A program made the position numbers and the translations under genes. From Sporosarcina trichiuri (GTDB lineage Bacteria; Bacillota; Bacilli; Bacillales_A; Planococcaceae), in NCBI RefSeq assembly GCF_030406775.1, contig NZ_CP129119.1, forward strand, positions 2,697,501 to 2,761,500: 64,000 bases of DNA, written 5' to 3'. Shown piece after piece: positions 1 to 7,850 of the stretch. The notes beneath the pieces are model-generated. The model was given only the letters and a program-made list of their open reading frames with translations. It ran no database searches and was not told the DNA's origin. Positions within the stretch are counted from its first letter, which is position 1, and the number at the start of each line of letters is the position of its first letter.

Positions 1-1
1 A

Positions 2-181
2 GACGAGAAATATAAAACTGTATTGATTCTGAAGTATTATGAAGACTTAACGTTTGAACAAATAGCAAATGCACTTGATGAGCCACTCGGTACTGTAAAG
101 TCAAATGGCAAAAGAGGTTTATCAAAACTTAAAACTATGTTAAAAGGAGTGTATACAGATGAACGAGCAAAATCGTTTTAA
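2..181 (+). CDS. ECF RNA polymerase sigma factor, C-terminal part (5' end outside window)
   Basis: An open frame runs in from the left edge and ends at TAA 179-181. The visible 59 residues are a sigma region 4 helix-turn-helix: LILKYYEDLTFEQIANAL followed by EPLGTVKSNGKRGLSKLK, which reads the -35 element in ECF-type sigma factors. The stop lies 23 bases inside the next gene, so the two are translationally coupled, the usual sigma/anti-sigma arrangement. The DNA is AT-rich like the following 3 kb and unlike the rest of the window. Family is clear; the specific group cannot be told from the fragment. Confidence 0.85.
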   Translation, partial: DEKYKTVLILKYYEDLTFEQIANALDEPLGTVKSNGKRGLSKLKTMLKGVYTDERAKSF

Positions 182-1169
182 AGAAGCACTTAATGAAATA
201 CCTGTGCCTTCGGAAGAGCTGGAACTAATTTTAGATAAAGCTTTTGGAAAGAAAAAACGGAGAAAAGTTACATTTAAGAGAGCGCTTAAATACACATCTG
301 CCGTGGCGATTCTCTCTCTATGTACGATTTCTTCTGCATATGTCTCTCCGGCATTTGCAAAATTTGTTACTCAAATACCAGTGGTGGGTTATGCTTTTGA
401 TCACTTTATTTTACAGGAAGATTATTATCGAGCATATGAAGAGGTTAGTACTGATCTCGGGTTAGTTTCAAAAAGTAAGGGGATTGATATTACAATCGAG
501 AAAGCTTTTTACGACGGGAATGTGGTCACACTATCCTTTACAGTTAAGTCAGATCAGGATTTAGGGAAATTACCTCTGTCTGAGGAGCCGACTATAAATA
601 ATAAAAGAAGTGCAGGAGGGTATGAAGGCGAATATGTAGATGGAATTGGATTTGTTGGTATGATGAAATTGAAAAGTCCGGAAAAACAAAAGGACATAGT
701 GAACATTTCGTGGGAGCCTAAAGTAGTTCTTCCTGATGAAACAGAACTTGAAGGCGATTGGAACTTCGCCTTCTCTTTAAATGCACTGGATGGAACATTT
801 ATTCCTATCAAAAAAAGTGTTAGCGCAGAAGGCGTGACGGTAGAATTAATAGATGCAGTAAAAACAGATGTCAACTTATCAATCAATTATCTACAAGATG
901 TGGATCCTTCTGTTCATGATGATTGGATGGCTGTTGAAGCAGAGTTAAGTGCAATCGATAATTTAGGAAAAGAATACAAAGTACCATATAACGGCGGAGT
1001 AGGAACGGCAGGTGCGGATTCTGGTGAAGATATAACATGGAATGCAACGGTAAATGGGCTTAATCCGAAAGCAACATCCATTACATTCTATCCATTTGCG
1101 CATGCGAGCAATAGTCAAAGCGATTCTAAACGGATTGACTTTGAACCTATTACAGTCGAGTTGAAATAG
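159..1169 (+). CDS. DUF4179-type membrane protein, probable anti-sigma factor of the upstream ECF sigma
   Basis: 336 residues. The N-terminal ~40 residues are cytosolic and charged, ending in a KKKRRK patch. One membrane segment follows (about 45-68, ALKYTSAVAILSLCTISSAYVSPAFA), then a large extracytoplasmic domain beginning PVVGYAFDHF. This is the layout of DUF4179 proteins (with a DUF5643-like C-terminal half), encoded next to ECF sigma factors and thought to hold them at the membrane. The start overlaps the sigma gene by 23 bases; AAAGGAG lies upstream at 143-149. The anti-sigma role is inferred from architecture and context. Confidence 0.75.
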   Translation: MNEQNRFKEALNEIPVPSEELELILDKAFGKKKRRKVTFKRALKYTSAVAILSLCTISSAYVSPAFAKFVTQIPVVGYAFDHFILQEDYYRAYEEVSTDLGLVSKSKGIDITIEKAFYDGNVVTLSFTVKSDQDLGKLPLSEEPTINNKRSAGGYEGEYVDGIGFVGMMKLKSPEKQKDIVNISWEPKVVLPDETELEGDWNFAFSLNALDGTFIPIKKSVSAEGVTVELIDAVKTDVNLSINYLQDVDPSVHDDWMAVEAELSAIDNLGKEYKVPYNGGVGTAGADSGEDITWNATVNGLNPKATSITFYPFAHASNSQSDSKRIDFEPITVELK

Positions 1170-1251
1170 TGGTGGGAGTGCCTTCTATTACATTGGAGAT
1201 AAATGTGCTCTTACAATAGTCAGTGTTGTTCCTCTCAATCGGGCCATTTTA
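1170..1251 (+). repeat. Intergenic repeat, diverged copy 1 (CAATCGGGCCATTTT end)
   Basis: The spacer after the anti-sigma gene ends with CAATCGGGCCATTTT at 1236-1250. This matches the ends of two other spacers in this AT-rich block (1631-1645 and about 2119-2133). The 5' part, starting GGTGGGAGTGC, is diverged. Confidence 0.45.
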
Positions 1252-1321
1252 CAGTATAAGATGGTAATGAAATTAACCTCCAAGTGTACGTATTCTGTTT
1301 GAGTCAAGGGAGTGAATAAAA

Positions 1322-1576
1322 TTGGACAAAATAAAGAATGGCGTTTTTATTTTTTTAGGCATTAGTGTCTTGCTTGCGGGTGGATTTATTTCGAGCGGTC
1401 TCAGTGAGGTTGCTGAAAGTATTAATCAACAGGACACGCCAGTTGATGACTCACAGAGAATGATCGTCCAAGATGGAGTTATGTACATGTATGACACAAT
1501 TACGGGCGAAGTTTGGAAAAAGGAAGATAAAACCGGATCTAAGTGGGAAGAGGTCAAGAGAGCTTTTGAATATTAA
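1322..1576 (+). CDS. Small membrane-anchored/exported protein, unknown
   Basis: 84 residues starting at TTG 1322, chosen because AAGGGAGTG lies at the right distance upstream and no ATG precedes the hydrophobic stretch. Residues ~7-27 (GVFIFLGISVLLAGGFISSG) form one membrane segment or uncleaved signal. The remaining ~55 residues are polar and end in a charged segment (EVWKKEDKTGSKWEEVKRAFEY). No family recognised. It lies in the AT-rich block between two copies of the CAATAGGGCC repeat. Confidence 0.6.
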   Translation: MDKIKNGVFIFLGISVLLAGGFISSGLSEVAESINQQDTPVDDSQRMIVQDGVMYMYDTITGEVWKKEDKTGSKWEEVKRAFEY

Positions 1577-1590
1577 ATAACTAAGAGATA

Positions 1591-1646
1591 ATTGGGCGCA
1601 ATTCTTGAAGAAGGATTTGCGCTTTTTCAACAATAGGGCCATTTAA
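1591..1646 (+). repeat. Intergenic repeat, copy 2 (GGGCGC...CAATAGGGCCATTTA)
   Basis: The spacer starts ATTGGGCGCAATTC, contains GAAGAAGGATTTGCGC, and ends with CAACAATAGGGCCATTTAA. GGGCGCAA and TTTGCGCT could pair as a hairpin. It resembles copy 3 at 2085-2134 in order of parts and in the terminal 14 bases. It sits directly upstream of the next gene's ribosome-binding site. Confidence 0.6.
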
Positions 1647-1665
1647 ATAAATTAGGAGGGTAATT

Positions 1666-2058
1666 ATGAGAGTGAATTCAAATCCACCAAACACTTTAGG
1701 GTACTTTGGTTTTTGGAAAAACGAAGAAAAGAGCGAAGGTATTTCAGCATTATTTTTAGATGATGATGATGAAAAGAAAGCAAGCGGGAAACCTAAGTTT
1801 GAAATAAGAAACGAAGATGGTTATATTCGCAAGTATGTTGTGAAAGCAAATGGAGATAAAATACTTGTTATGGAAACCAAACAACAAGAAAATCCCGATG
1901 GTACAGTGCAAAACGAATCGGGAGATTTAATTGACATGGCTCATGATATGTTGATGAAACAGCTTGAGTTTTCTGATGTTAATCTGCCTAAATTCGATAA
2001 AAACGTATCAAGTTGGGAAAGAGAAAACAATATATTTAAGTATAAAACAGGAATTTAA
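1666..2058 (+). CDS. Hypothetical protein, acidic, cytosolic
   Basis: 130 residues after a good ribosome-binding site (TTAGGAGGG, 1651-1659). It has no signal peptide or membrane segment. It carries an acidic run (FLDDDDEKK, ~34-42) followed by alternating charged/hydrophobic segments (FEIRNEDGYIRKYVVKANGDKILVMET) suggesting beta strands. No family recognised. AT-rich codon use like its neighbours. Confidence 0.55.
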   Translation: MRVNSNPPNTLGYFGFWKNEEKSEGISALFLDDDDEKKASGKPKFEIRNEDGYIRKYVVKANGDKILVMETKQQENPDGTVQNESGDLIDMAHDMLMKQLEFSDVNLPKFDKNVSSWERENNIFKYKTGI

Positions 2059-2084
2059 AATGTCGTTGATTTATCCGAGTTCAT

Positions 2085-2134
2085 AAACGGGTGCTATTCA
2101 TGCATAAGTGCTCCACAACAATAGGGCCGTTTTG
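2085..2134 (+). repeat. Intergenic repeat, copy 3 (AAACGGGTGC...CAATAGGGCCGTTTT)
   Basis: Starts AAACGGGTGCTATTC and ends CTCCACAACAATAGGGCCGT plus a T-rich tail. Shares ACAATAGGGCC exactly with copy 2 and the ACGGGYGC head with the partial copy at 3283. GGTGC and AAGTGCTCC flank a short possible loop. Confidence 0.6.
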
Positions 2135-2212
2135 ATCAATTTGCAATGTCAATATGATAATTTTAATGATGCTGGGAACAATACACCTAAAGATAATTAG
2201 AGGTGTTAAAAA

Positions 2213-2743
2213 GTGATCAGAACTCTTTCGCTTTTGTTGATTTCATTTTGTTTGTTAACAATATATGCAGTTGCTAACGATAAACCCGGTAGTTATGAAG
2301 AAGCTTATCCTGAAATAGGTTACAAAACTGTGGAGGGTGCATTGGATGATTTCGAACAGCATTTCAAACAAAAACTTAAGCTTCCGCTTAGAGTGCCGCC
2401 GATAAGCTTTACGCATCAATTGGGTAGGTTTAATGATTTAGATGGCGACATTAATGACACATTTGAAGTGACATTTATTAATGATCAGTTGCCTGAAAAT
2501 CATTTCAAAATTGATGTTCATCCTTTTAATCATAAAATCGAATTTAGTGAAAAGTATGTTTCAAGAAAATTCCAGCTGAATAACGGAAAAGTTGCAAAGT
2601 ATATGGAAAAACCAATTCCTGATTTTAATTTGTTAGTATTTGAAAGAGATAATTGGCAATACGTTTTTAGTATTGATAAAAAGGTTTCTGACATAGTAAC
2701 ACCTGAAGTCTTAGTTCAGATAGCAAATTCTATTGATTTCTAA
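2213..2743 (+). CDS. Exported protein, unknown
   Basis: 176 residues from GTG 2213, with AGAGGTG upstream. Residues 1-22 (TLSLLLISFCLLTIYAVA) are a signal peptide or anchor. The mature part is a small mixed alpha/beta domain: a helix around VEGALDDFEQHFKQKLKLP, then several beta strands (DTFEVTFIN, FKIDVHPF, FQLNNGKVAKY, YVFSIDKKV). A T-run hairpin follows at 2784-2809. No family named with confidence. Confidence 0.6.
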   Translation: MIRTLSLLLISFCLLTIYAVANDKPGSYEEAYPEIGYKTVEGALDDFEQHFKQKLKLPLRVPPISFTHQLGRFNDLDGDINDTFEVTFINDQLPENHFKIDVHPFNHKIEFSEKYVSRKFQLNNGKVAKYMEKPIPDFNLLVFERDNWQYVFSIDKKVSDIVTPEVLVQIANSIDF

Positions 2744-2783
2744 AGATTTATTAAAAAGGTGGGAATTTGAGTTGAACAAAAAG

Positions 2784-2809
2784 AGATCATCAACTGATGG
2801 TCTTTTTTA
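2784..2809 (+). terminator. Intrinsic terminator after the exported protein gene
   Basis: AGATCAT (2784-2790) pairs with ATGGTCT (2797-2803), one G-U pair, followed by a run of six T. Confidence 0.6.
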
Positions 2810-2884
2810 TTTAGCTAATGAGCATGAAGTAAATAAAACTACACAAATTAATTAGAACTAAGAAAAAGGAGGTGATATTAGTCC

Positions 2885-3277
2885 ATGTTGAAAATGGGTA
2901 TGAAAAGGATGTTTCTTTTGTTAGCCTTTTGTTTAGTTTTATCTCCAATTGCTCTAGCAGGAAATTATAGTGCAGAAAGTGAAGAAGGGACAGTAGTTTA
3001 TCAATTTCAATATGATTATGATTCGATTTATGCTTTATTAAGTATGGATAAGAAGGAGTATGATGAGCATTGGAAAAAGGGACTTTCTATTGCTGAAATG
3101 GCTGAAAAGCAAGGTGTTTTAAGAAGGGATTTAGTGAGTTATTTTGTGGATTTTCACTATAAAGAAATGCAAAAGTGGAGAGAAAAAGGTACGCTTTCAG
3201 AAAAACATTATTTCGAACTTGTCTATATATTACAAGCGGATATAGAGGAGTTCATTGATCGTAATCCAAATAAATAA
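2885..3277 (+). CDS. Small secreted protein, unknown
   Basis: 130 residues with a near-perfect ribosome-binding site (AAAGGAGGTGAT). Start may be ATG 2885 or in-frame ATG 2900. Residues ~8-26 form a signal peptide (FLLLAFCLVLSPIALAG, cleavage near ALA-GN). The mature part is mostly helical and charged (KKEYDEHWKKGLSIAEMAEKQG, FHYKEMQKWREKGTLSEKHYFELVYIL). The middle segment (LSIAEMAEKQGVLRRDLVSYF) resembles a short HTH-like or helical repeat seen in other exported Bacillus proteins, but no family is assigned. Last gene of the AT-rich block. Confidence 0.6.
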   Translation: MLKMGMKRMFLLLAFCLVLSPIALAGNYSAESEEGTVVYQFQYDYDSIYALLSMDKKEYDEHWKKGLSIAEMAEKQGVLRRDLVSYFVDFHYKEMQKWREKGTLSEKHYFELVYILQADIEEFIDRNPNK

Positions 3278-3633
3278 TTCAACTAACGGGCGCGTTTGTG
3301 GAGGAAGAGATAGTTTGATTTCAGTAAGAATTGCTGAGTAGGCCGAAAAAAGTCGCTGACGTAAAAGAAAGAGCCTTGGAGAGTGCATACTCCCCAAGGC
3401 TCTTTCTTTAGGACGTGTGAGCTGGCTACCACTCAGTTGTTAGGTTTTGGCGTTACACACTCCGCTGCTTGAGGCGAAGCTAACAGACGTCACGGCTGAA
3501 CACTGTCGGAATCGTCAAAATCGAGAAGCTGTGATGTCATACTGAAATGAGTAGAAGAAGATTTTGTCAATAGCGATGAAGTGGTCATCGTATCCAGACA
3601 CGGAGAACTCATCCCGCCTATTCAGGAACTTTT
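3278..3633. other. Gene-free junction between AT-rich block and GC-rich chromosome
   Basis: Holds the head of a fourth repeat copy (CTAACGGGCGCGTTTG, 3283-3298), a strong terminator (3364-3409), and about 220 bases with no convincing gene. On the + strand, 3549-3630 reads as a short open stretch (EEDFVNSDEVVIVSRHGELIPP...) with no start or ribosome-binding site, running into the antisense of the next gene. It could be a relic of a lost gene, but that is a guess. Confidence 0.4.
3364..3409. terminator. Strong bidirectional terminator
   Basis: AAAGAAAGAGCCTTGG (3364-3379) is perfectly complementary to 3394-3409, with an extra GAGT/ACTC pairing inside the loop. Flanking A and T runs suit termination from both sides. 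Confidence 0.8.
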
Positions 3634-4884
3634 TTACCTTTTGGTGATCGCACTTGTTTTATCCTGCTGGCCGGATCGTTCGGATAGGGTCCCTTTCTTA
3701 CCGGATACAATACCCGCAAATAAAATTACGGTGGAAATGGCGATCAGGAAAAGGATCGGCAAGGACCAGCCGTGGCTCAGATCGTGCAGGATCCCGACAA
3801 AGACAGGGCCGCCTGCAGCTAACAAGTACCCGAACGATTGGGCCATTCCGGACAGCTCTGCCGCTTCTTGTGCGTCATCCGTCCGGATTGTGAAGAACAT
3901 CATGGAAAGGCTGAATGCACTGCCGCCCGCAATTCCGAGCAGGATTGCCCAGAGAGGGATGAATGTCGGGATGCCAAGCAGCAGTCCGCTGAACCCGACG
4001 ATGAACAGGACAGCCGTTGCGACTGATGCTCCGACCTGGTTTGTCAATTTCTCCGCAACGACCGGTACGATGAACGTGGTCGGAATCAATGCGGCCTGCA
4101 TAAGGAAGACCATCCAGCCTGCTGCGTCCGCCGTGTAGCCGATCGACCGCAGAATGTCCGGCATCCAGGTAATCAATGTGTAAAAGGCAAGAGATTGGCA
4201 GCCCATGAATAGGGTCACACTCCAGGCGAGTGGAGAACTCCATAGACTGGCTTTCTGTTTCGTGTCCACCTTCACTTTAGGGGAGGCATCCCGCGGCTTG
4301 CGCAGCTGCGGCAGCCACATGAGCAGTGCGATGGCTGCCAGCCCTCCCCAGATCCCGAGCGCTCCCTGCCAGCCCAGATCACCTGATTTAGCGAGCGGGG
4401 CGCTGATTCCTGACCCGAGCGCGCCGAAGATATTCATGAAGATGGCGTAAATGCCAGTCATGATACCGATCTTCAGAGGGTAATTCATCTTGATGATGCC
4501 GGGGATCAGCACATTGCCGACGGCGATCGCCAAGCCGATCAGCACCGTCCCGGTGAACAGGAAACCGATCCCTGTCACGGAGCGGACGAGGATCCCGGCA
4601 ATCAGCAGGCAGGTCGACAGTGCGATTGTCCATTCCATTCCGATCCGGTTGGCGATTTTCGGGGCGAAAGGGGAGAGGAACGCGAAGGCCAGCAGTGGCA
4701 ATGTCGTGATCAGCCCGGCCGCCGCATTACTGATACCGAGGTCATCGCGGATGAACGGAATCAGTGCGCCGACTGACGTGATGGGCACCCGTAGCGTCGA
4801 CCCTACCAATATAACCCCAATCAGCAGGAGCCACCCTGTTTTTGCTGTACGATTATCTGCCAATGTTGCGGTTTGTTTCTTCAT
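3634..4884 (-). CDS. CynX/NimT-type MFS transporter
   Basis: 416 residues from ATG 4884. This start is preferred over the in-frame ATG at 4902 because GGGAGG lies 7 bases before it. About 12 membrane segments; the first is TGWLLLIGVILVGSTLRVPI, and VGALIPFIRDDLGIS is typical of the CynX/NimT (cyanate/2-nitroimidazole) branch of the major facilitator superfamily. Substrate unknown. The start lies inside the end of the GntR-type regulator gene, so the two are co-translated and the regulator probably responds to the transported compound. Confidence 0.82.
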   Translation of the reverse strand: MKKQTATLADNRTAKTGWLLLIGVILVGSTLRVPITSVGALIPFIRDDLGISNAAAGLITTLPLLAFAFLSPFAPKIANRIGMEWTIALSTCLLIAGILVRSVTGIGFLFTGTVLIGLAIAVGNVLIPGIIKMNYPLKIGIMTGIYAIFMNIFGALGSGISAPLAKSGDLGWQGALGIWGGLAAIALLMWLPQLRKPRDASPKVKVDTKQKASLWSSPLAWSVTLFMGCQSLAFYTLITWMPDILRSIGYTADAAGWMVFLMQAALIPTTFIVPVVAEKLTNQVGASVATAVLFIVGFSGLLLGIPTFIPLWAILLGIAGGSAFSLSMMFFTIRTDDAQEAAELSGMAQSFGYLLAAGGPVFVGILHDLSHGWSLPILFLIAISTVILFAGIVSGKKGTLSERSGQQDKTSAITKR

Positions 4885-5575
4885 ACGATTCCTCCCGTGC
4901 ATCCAAAATCATTTCTTTCAGCATCTTCATATCACGCGCTGCATAGCAGGCTGCCGATTCCGGGTCCTGTTTCCGGATGGCTTCCAGCAATTCAAGATGG
5001 ACCTTCTGACTCTTCTGCAGGGCAGGCTCCATCGCCAGGACGTCCTGGATGAAAGCATACAGAATGCCGGTCATATGCTCATACAGATCTACGAGCAGTG
5101 GGTTGCCGGAAGCGAGCACGATGTTTTTGTGGAACTGCAGGTCGGAAGTGATGAACTGCTCCACATCTCCGTGTGCAGAGGCGTGCCTGCAGCTCTGGAT
5201 ACACGCTTCCAGGTTTGTTAAATCCGTCTCTGTTCTTCGTGCAGCGGCCAGCTGGGCCGCCTGCTTTTCCAACGCTTCTCGGACTTCCAGTGTTTCAAGC
5301 ATCGTGGATTTTTTAGCTCGGCGCGCCAATGCGCTGCCGAGCGTACTGGATGAACGGACAAGAGTGCCGCTGCCTTGTTTCGTTTCCAATAACCCGGCGT
5401 GCACTAACGCCCGGATGGCCTCCCGCAGCGTATTGCGGCTGACACCGAATTCCGCCATCAGTTCCATTTCAGGCGGAAGTTTCATGCCGACGGTCCAGTG
5501 CTGCTGTTCAATGAGCTGCTCCATCTGTTCAGCCACCTGCTCCACCAGCGATTTGCGATGTGTTTTGCGTACCAT
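4853..5575 (-). CDS. GntR-family (FadR subfamily) transcriptional regulator
   Basis: 240 residues from ATG 5575 (AGGAGGG just upstream; a longer frame to 5650 lacks a good site). N-terminal winged HTH: LPPEMELMAEFGVSRNTLREAIRALVHAGLLETKQGSGTLV, residues ~30-75. The C-terminal helical FCD ligand-binding domain follows, with conserved acidic/His positions (D..FH near LQFHKNIVLASGNPL; H of VHLELLEAI). The stop lies 32 bases inside the transporter gene. Probably autoregulates this two-gene operon; a TGGT...ACCA inverted pair sits upstream near 5605-5625. Confidence 0.85.
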   Translation of the reverse strand: MVRKTHRKSLVEQVAEQMEQLIEQQHWTVGMKLPPEMELMAEFGVSRNTLREAIRALVHAGLLETKQGSGTLVRSSSTLGSALARRAKKSTMLETLEVREALEKQAAQLAAARRTETDLTNLEACIQSCRHASAHGDVEQFITSDLQFHKNIVLASGNPLLVDLYEHMTGILYAFIQDVLAMEPALQKSQKVHLELLEAIRKQDPESAACYAARDMKMLKEMILDAREESYEETNRNIGR

Positions 5576-5680
5576 GGCGTCCCTCCTGAAAGTTGTAGGA
5601 TGATTGGTCCGGTGAATAGGGTACCATTGCCGGAATGGCTTGTAAACCATGAAAGAGGCTGGGACAAAACCCAGTCATTA

Positions 5681-5726
5681 AAAAGAACGGGTCCCGGAGG
5701 AATAAAACCTCCAGGCCCGTTCTTTT
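5681..5726. terminator. Left-end hairpin of the IS
   Basis: AAAAGAACGGGTC...GGAGG pairs with CCTCC...GGCCCGTTCTTTT around an AT-rich loop. Probably shields the transposase from outside promoters. Confidence 0.65.
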
Positions 5727-5801
5727 GATCTTTTAGACAAGTAAATAGGGAGACTCTCTGTTAAAATAGATTCACCACAAACCATCAACGGAGGTCTCCC
5801 T

Positions 5802-7382
5802 ATGTTTAAAGAGTATACCATGAATCAACTTATTTTGCCGCTTGATATGGAAATGAAATTGCAAAAAGATGATATTGCCTACGCTGTGAATGACTTGGTC
5901 GAATCCATCCCCTAAGAAGCCTTCACAGGCTTTTTACGTGAAACCGGATGTCCTGCATATCATCCTCGTATGATGATGAAGATTCTTCTCTGCGCCTACA
6001 CACAATCCGTGTTTTCCGGCAGGAAAATCGAAGCTCTTTTGAAAGACAGTATCCGCATGATGTGGCTGGCGCAAGGGTACGAACCAACGTATCGCACGAT
6101 CAATCGTTTCCGCGTCCATCCGCAAGTCCAGGAATTACTGCGTCAGTGCTTTGTCCAATTTCGCTGCCGGCTGGTCGAAGAGAAGCGCATTGATGAAGAA
6201 GCCATCTTCATCGATGGTACGAAACTGGAGGCCAATGCGAATAAGTATACGTTTGTCTGGCGTAAGGCAGTGGAACGGTACAGTGCCGGTCTGGTGGAGA
6301 AATCGAATCAGATGTACGAGGAACTGTTGGAAAAGAATATCATCCCGGCGATACAAAGAGAAGATGCGGAGGAACTTTCGGCGGACGAGCTATCCAGCAT
6401 CCTGAATCAATTGGAAGACAACGTCCAGGAGTATGATCAAAAAATTGAAGCGAGCGATGATACCCATGTTCGCAAGAAGCTTCGTTCCGAACGAAAAGAA
6501 CCCAAACACTATCGAAAACAATTTGAGGACTTCTTGCGGCGAAAAGAGAAATACCGCAAGGACATGGAAATTTTCGGTGCTCGGAACAGCTATTCGAAAA
6601 CGGACCATGACGCCACCTTTATGCGGATGAAGGAAGATCACATGAAAAACGGTCAGCTCAAGGCCGGTTATAATGTACAAGTCGCGACTGAAGGTCAATA
6701 TGCCCTTGCGTACGATCTCTATCCGAATCCCACGGATACCCGCACACTCATTCCGTTTCTGGATCGAATTGAACAAGATTTCTTCAACCTCCCTCCCCAC
6801 ATTGTCGCAGACGCAGGGTATGGGAGTGAACAAAACTATGGAGATATTCTGGAAAACCGTGAGCGAGTTCCGTTAATCACCTACAACCAGTACCGCAAGG
6901 AACAGAAAAAGAAGTGGAAAGAGGATCCGTTCAACACAGCGAATTGGACGTATGATGAACAGAATGATGTGTATACTTGCCCAAATGGCCGGAAGCTTGG
7001 ATTCAGTCACTTTGCGAAACGAACGGATAAGTATGAGTTCACACGCCATTACAAAATCTACGAATGTGAAAACTGTTCAGATTGTCCTTTGCGTGCCAGC
7101 TGTACAAAAGCGACCGAAGGGAACAATCGCAAATTAGCCGTAAATGAAACATGGGAAGCACATAAGACCATTGTTCGCAAGAAGCTTTCAGAAGAGAAAA
7201 CCGGTGCACTCTACGGGAAACGAAAGATTGATGTAGAACCAGTTTTTGGATTTCTGAAGGCGAATTTGGCGTTCACTCGATTCTCCGTGAGGGGGCTTGA
7301 GAAAGCAAGGAATGAAATGGGATTTGCGTTCATGGCTGTGAATTTACGAAAATACACGGCCGTGAGTAGGTCCACCAGTTAG
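5802..7382 (+). pseudogene. IS1182-type DDE transposase with an in-frame stop codon near the N-terminus
   Basis: The natural start is ATG 5802 (ACGGAGG upstream), giving MFKEYTMNQLILPLDMEM. Codon 38 is TAA (5913-5915); the same frame then continues without a break (EAFTGFLRETGCPAYHPRMMMK...) to TAG 7380-7382. Full length would be 526 codons. Domains: N-terminal DUF772-like region (~40-150), then an RNase-H-like DDE core with D in FIDGTKLEAN, D in VADAGYGSEQN and E in KIDVEPVFGFLKAN, plus a Cys-rich insert (ECENCSDCPLRASC). Restart at the ATG triplet at 5970 could give a shortened 470-residue protein; whether it works is unknown. Confidence 0.8.
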
Positions 7383-7403
7383 AAACAAGGGACTTGGGAA
7401 AGA

Positions 7404-7446
7404 AAAAAGCGAATTCTCACTAAAAACCAGTGAGGATTCGCTTTTT
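7404..7446. terminator. Right-end hairpin of the IS
   Basis: AAAAAGCGAATTCTCACT pairs with AGTGAGGATTCGCTTTTT (one G-U). Terminator for the transposase gene. Confidence 0.7.
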
Positions 7447-7483
7447 CGGTTCATTGGAGGCTAGTTATGTCCCAGCCCCGTAT

Positions 7484-7732
7484 GTGAAGAAGACGCTGCC
7501 CGTGCTGGCCGCTGTCCTCGGAACACTCGGCGCAGGTTACGGTCTCACAAAACTGTTCGGGGCGTTCATCCCCGGGTGGATCAACCCCTTTCTGAACCTG
7601 TTACCGGGCGATCTTCTCCAGCAGCAGAACAGTCGGATGTGGTACGTGGCATTGCCCGTTACATTGGTAATTGCGATTGTGTTGCTGATGGTGGCTGTGC
7701 GGGAAGTGAGGAAGAGCCGGCTTGCCAATTAA
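7484..7732 (+). CDS. Small two-helix membrane protein at the IS edge, possibly 5'-truncated
   Basis: From GTG 7484 this gives 82 residues: KKTLPVLAAVLGTLGAGYG, a loop with LLPGDLLQQQNSRMW, then a second membrane helix (VALPVTLVIAIVLLMVAV) and a basic end (REVRKSRLAN). GTG lies only 4 bases outside the IS end and has no ribosome-binding site, because the IS supplies the upstream sequence. Either the IS landed just upstream of the start and removed the promoter/RBS, or it cut off an N-terminal part. Probably silent now. No family recognised. Confidence 0.45.
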   Translation: MKKTLPVLAAVLGTLGAGYGLTKLFGAFIPGWINPFLNLLPGDLLQQQNSRMWYVALPVTLVIAIVLLMVAVREVRKSRLAN

Positions 7733-7790
7733 ATCCGAAGATAGTCCATGAAAGGTAAGTGTCTGCTGATAACTCCATAACTACAATGAA

Positions 7791-7829
7791 AAACCGCCCG
7801 GAACAGCAGATGCTTGTTCCGGGCGGTTT
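7791..7829. terminator. Bidirectional terminator
   Basis: AAACCGCCCGGAAC (7791-7804) pairs perfectly with 7816-7829. Lies between convergent genes and ends both. Confidence 0.8.
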
Positions 7830-7850
7830 CATTCGATTATCGATATTCCG

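Larger units (their letters stand above)
5655..7479 (+). mobile_element. IS1182-family insertion sequence
   Basis: Bounded by imperfect terminal inverted repeats: GAGGCTGGGACAAAAC (5655-5670) and the reverse complement of GTTATGTCCCAGCCCC (7464-7479), 14 of 16 matching. Inside are one transposase gene and a terminator-like hairpin near each end, which would block read-through transcription. Family assignment rests on the transposase. No clear target-site duplication was seen in the flanks (TAAACCATGAAA / GTATGTGAAG). Confidence 0.85.

Noticed and set aside
2773..2853. 27-codon frame from TTG 2773 with AGGTGGG upstream
   Set aside because: It overlaps the terminator hairpin at 2784-2809 and encodes no recognisable peptide.
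5655..7479. Composite transposon carrying the small membrane gene
   Set aside because: Only one IS copy; the membrane gene lies outside the terminal repeats.
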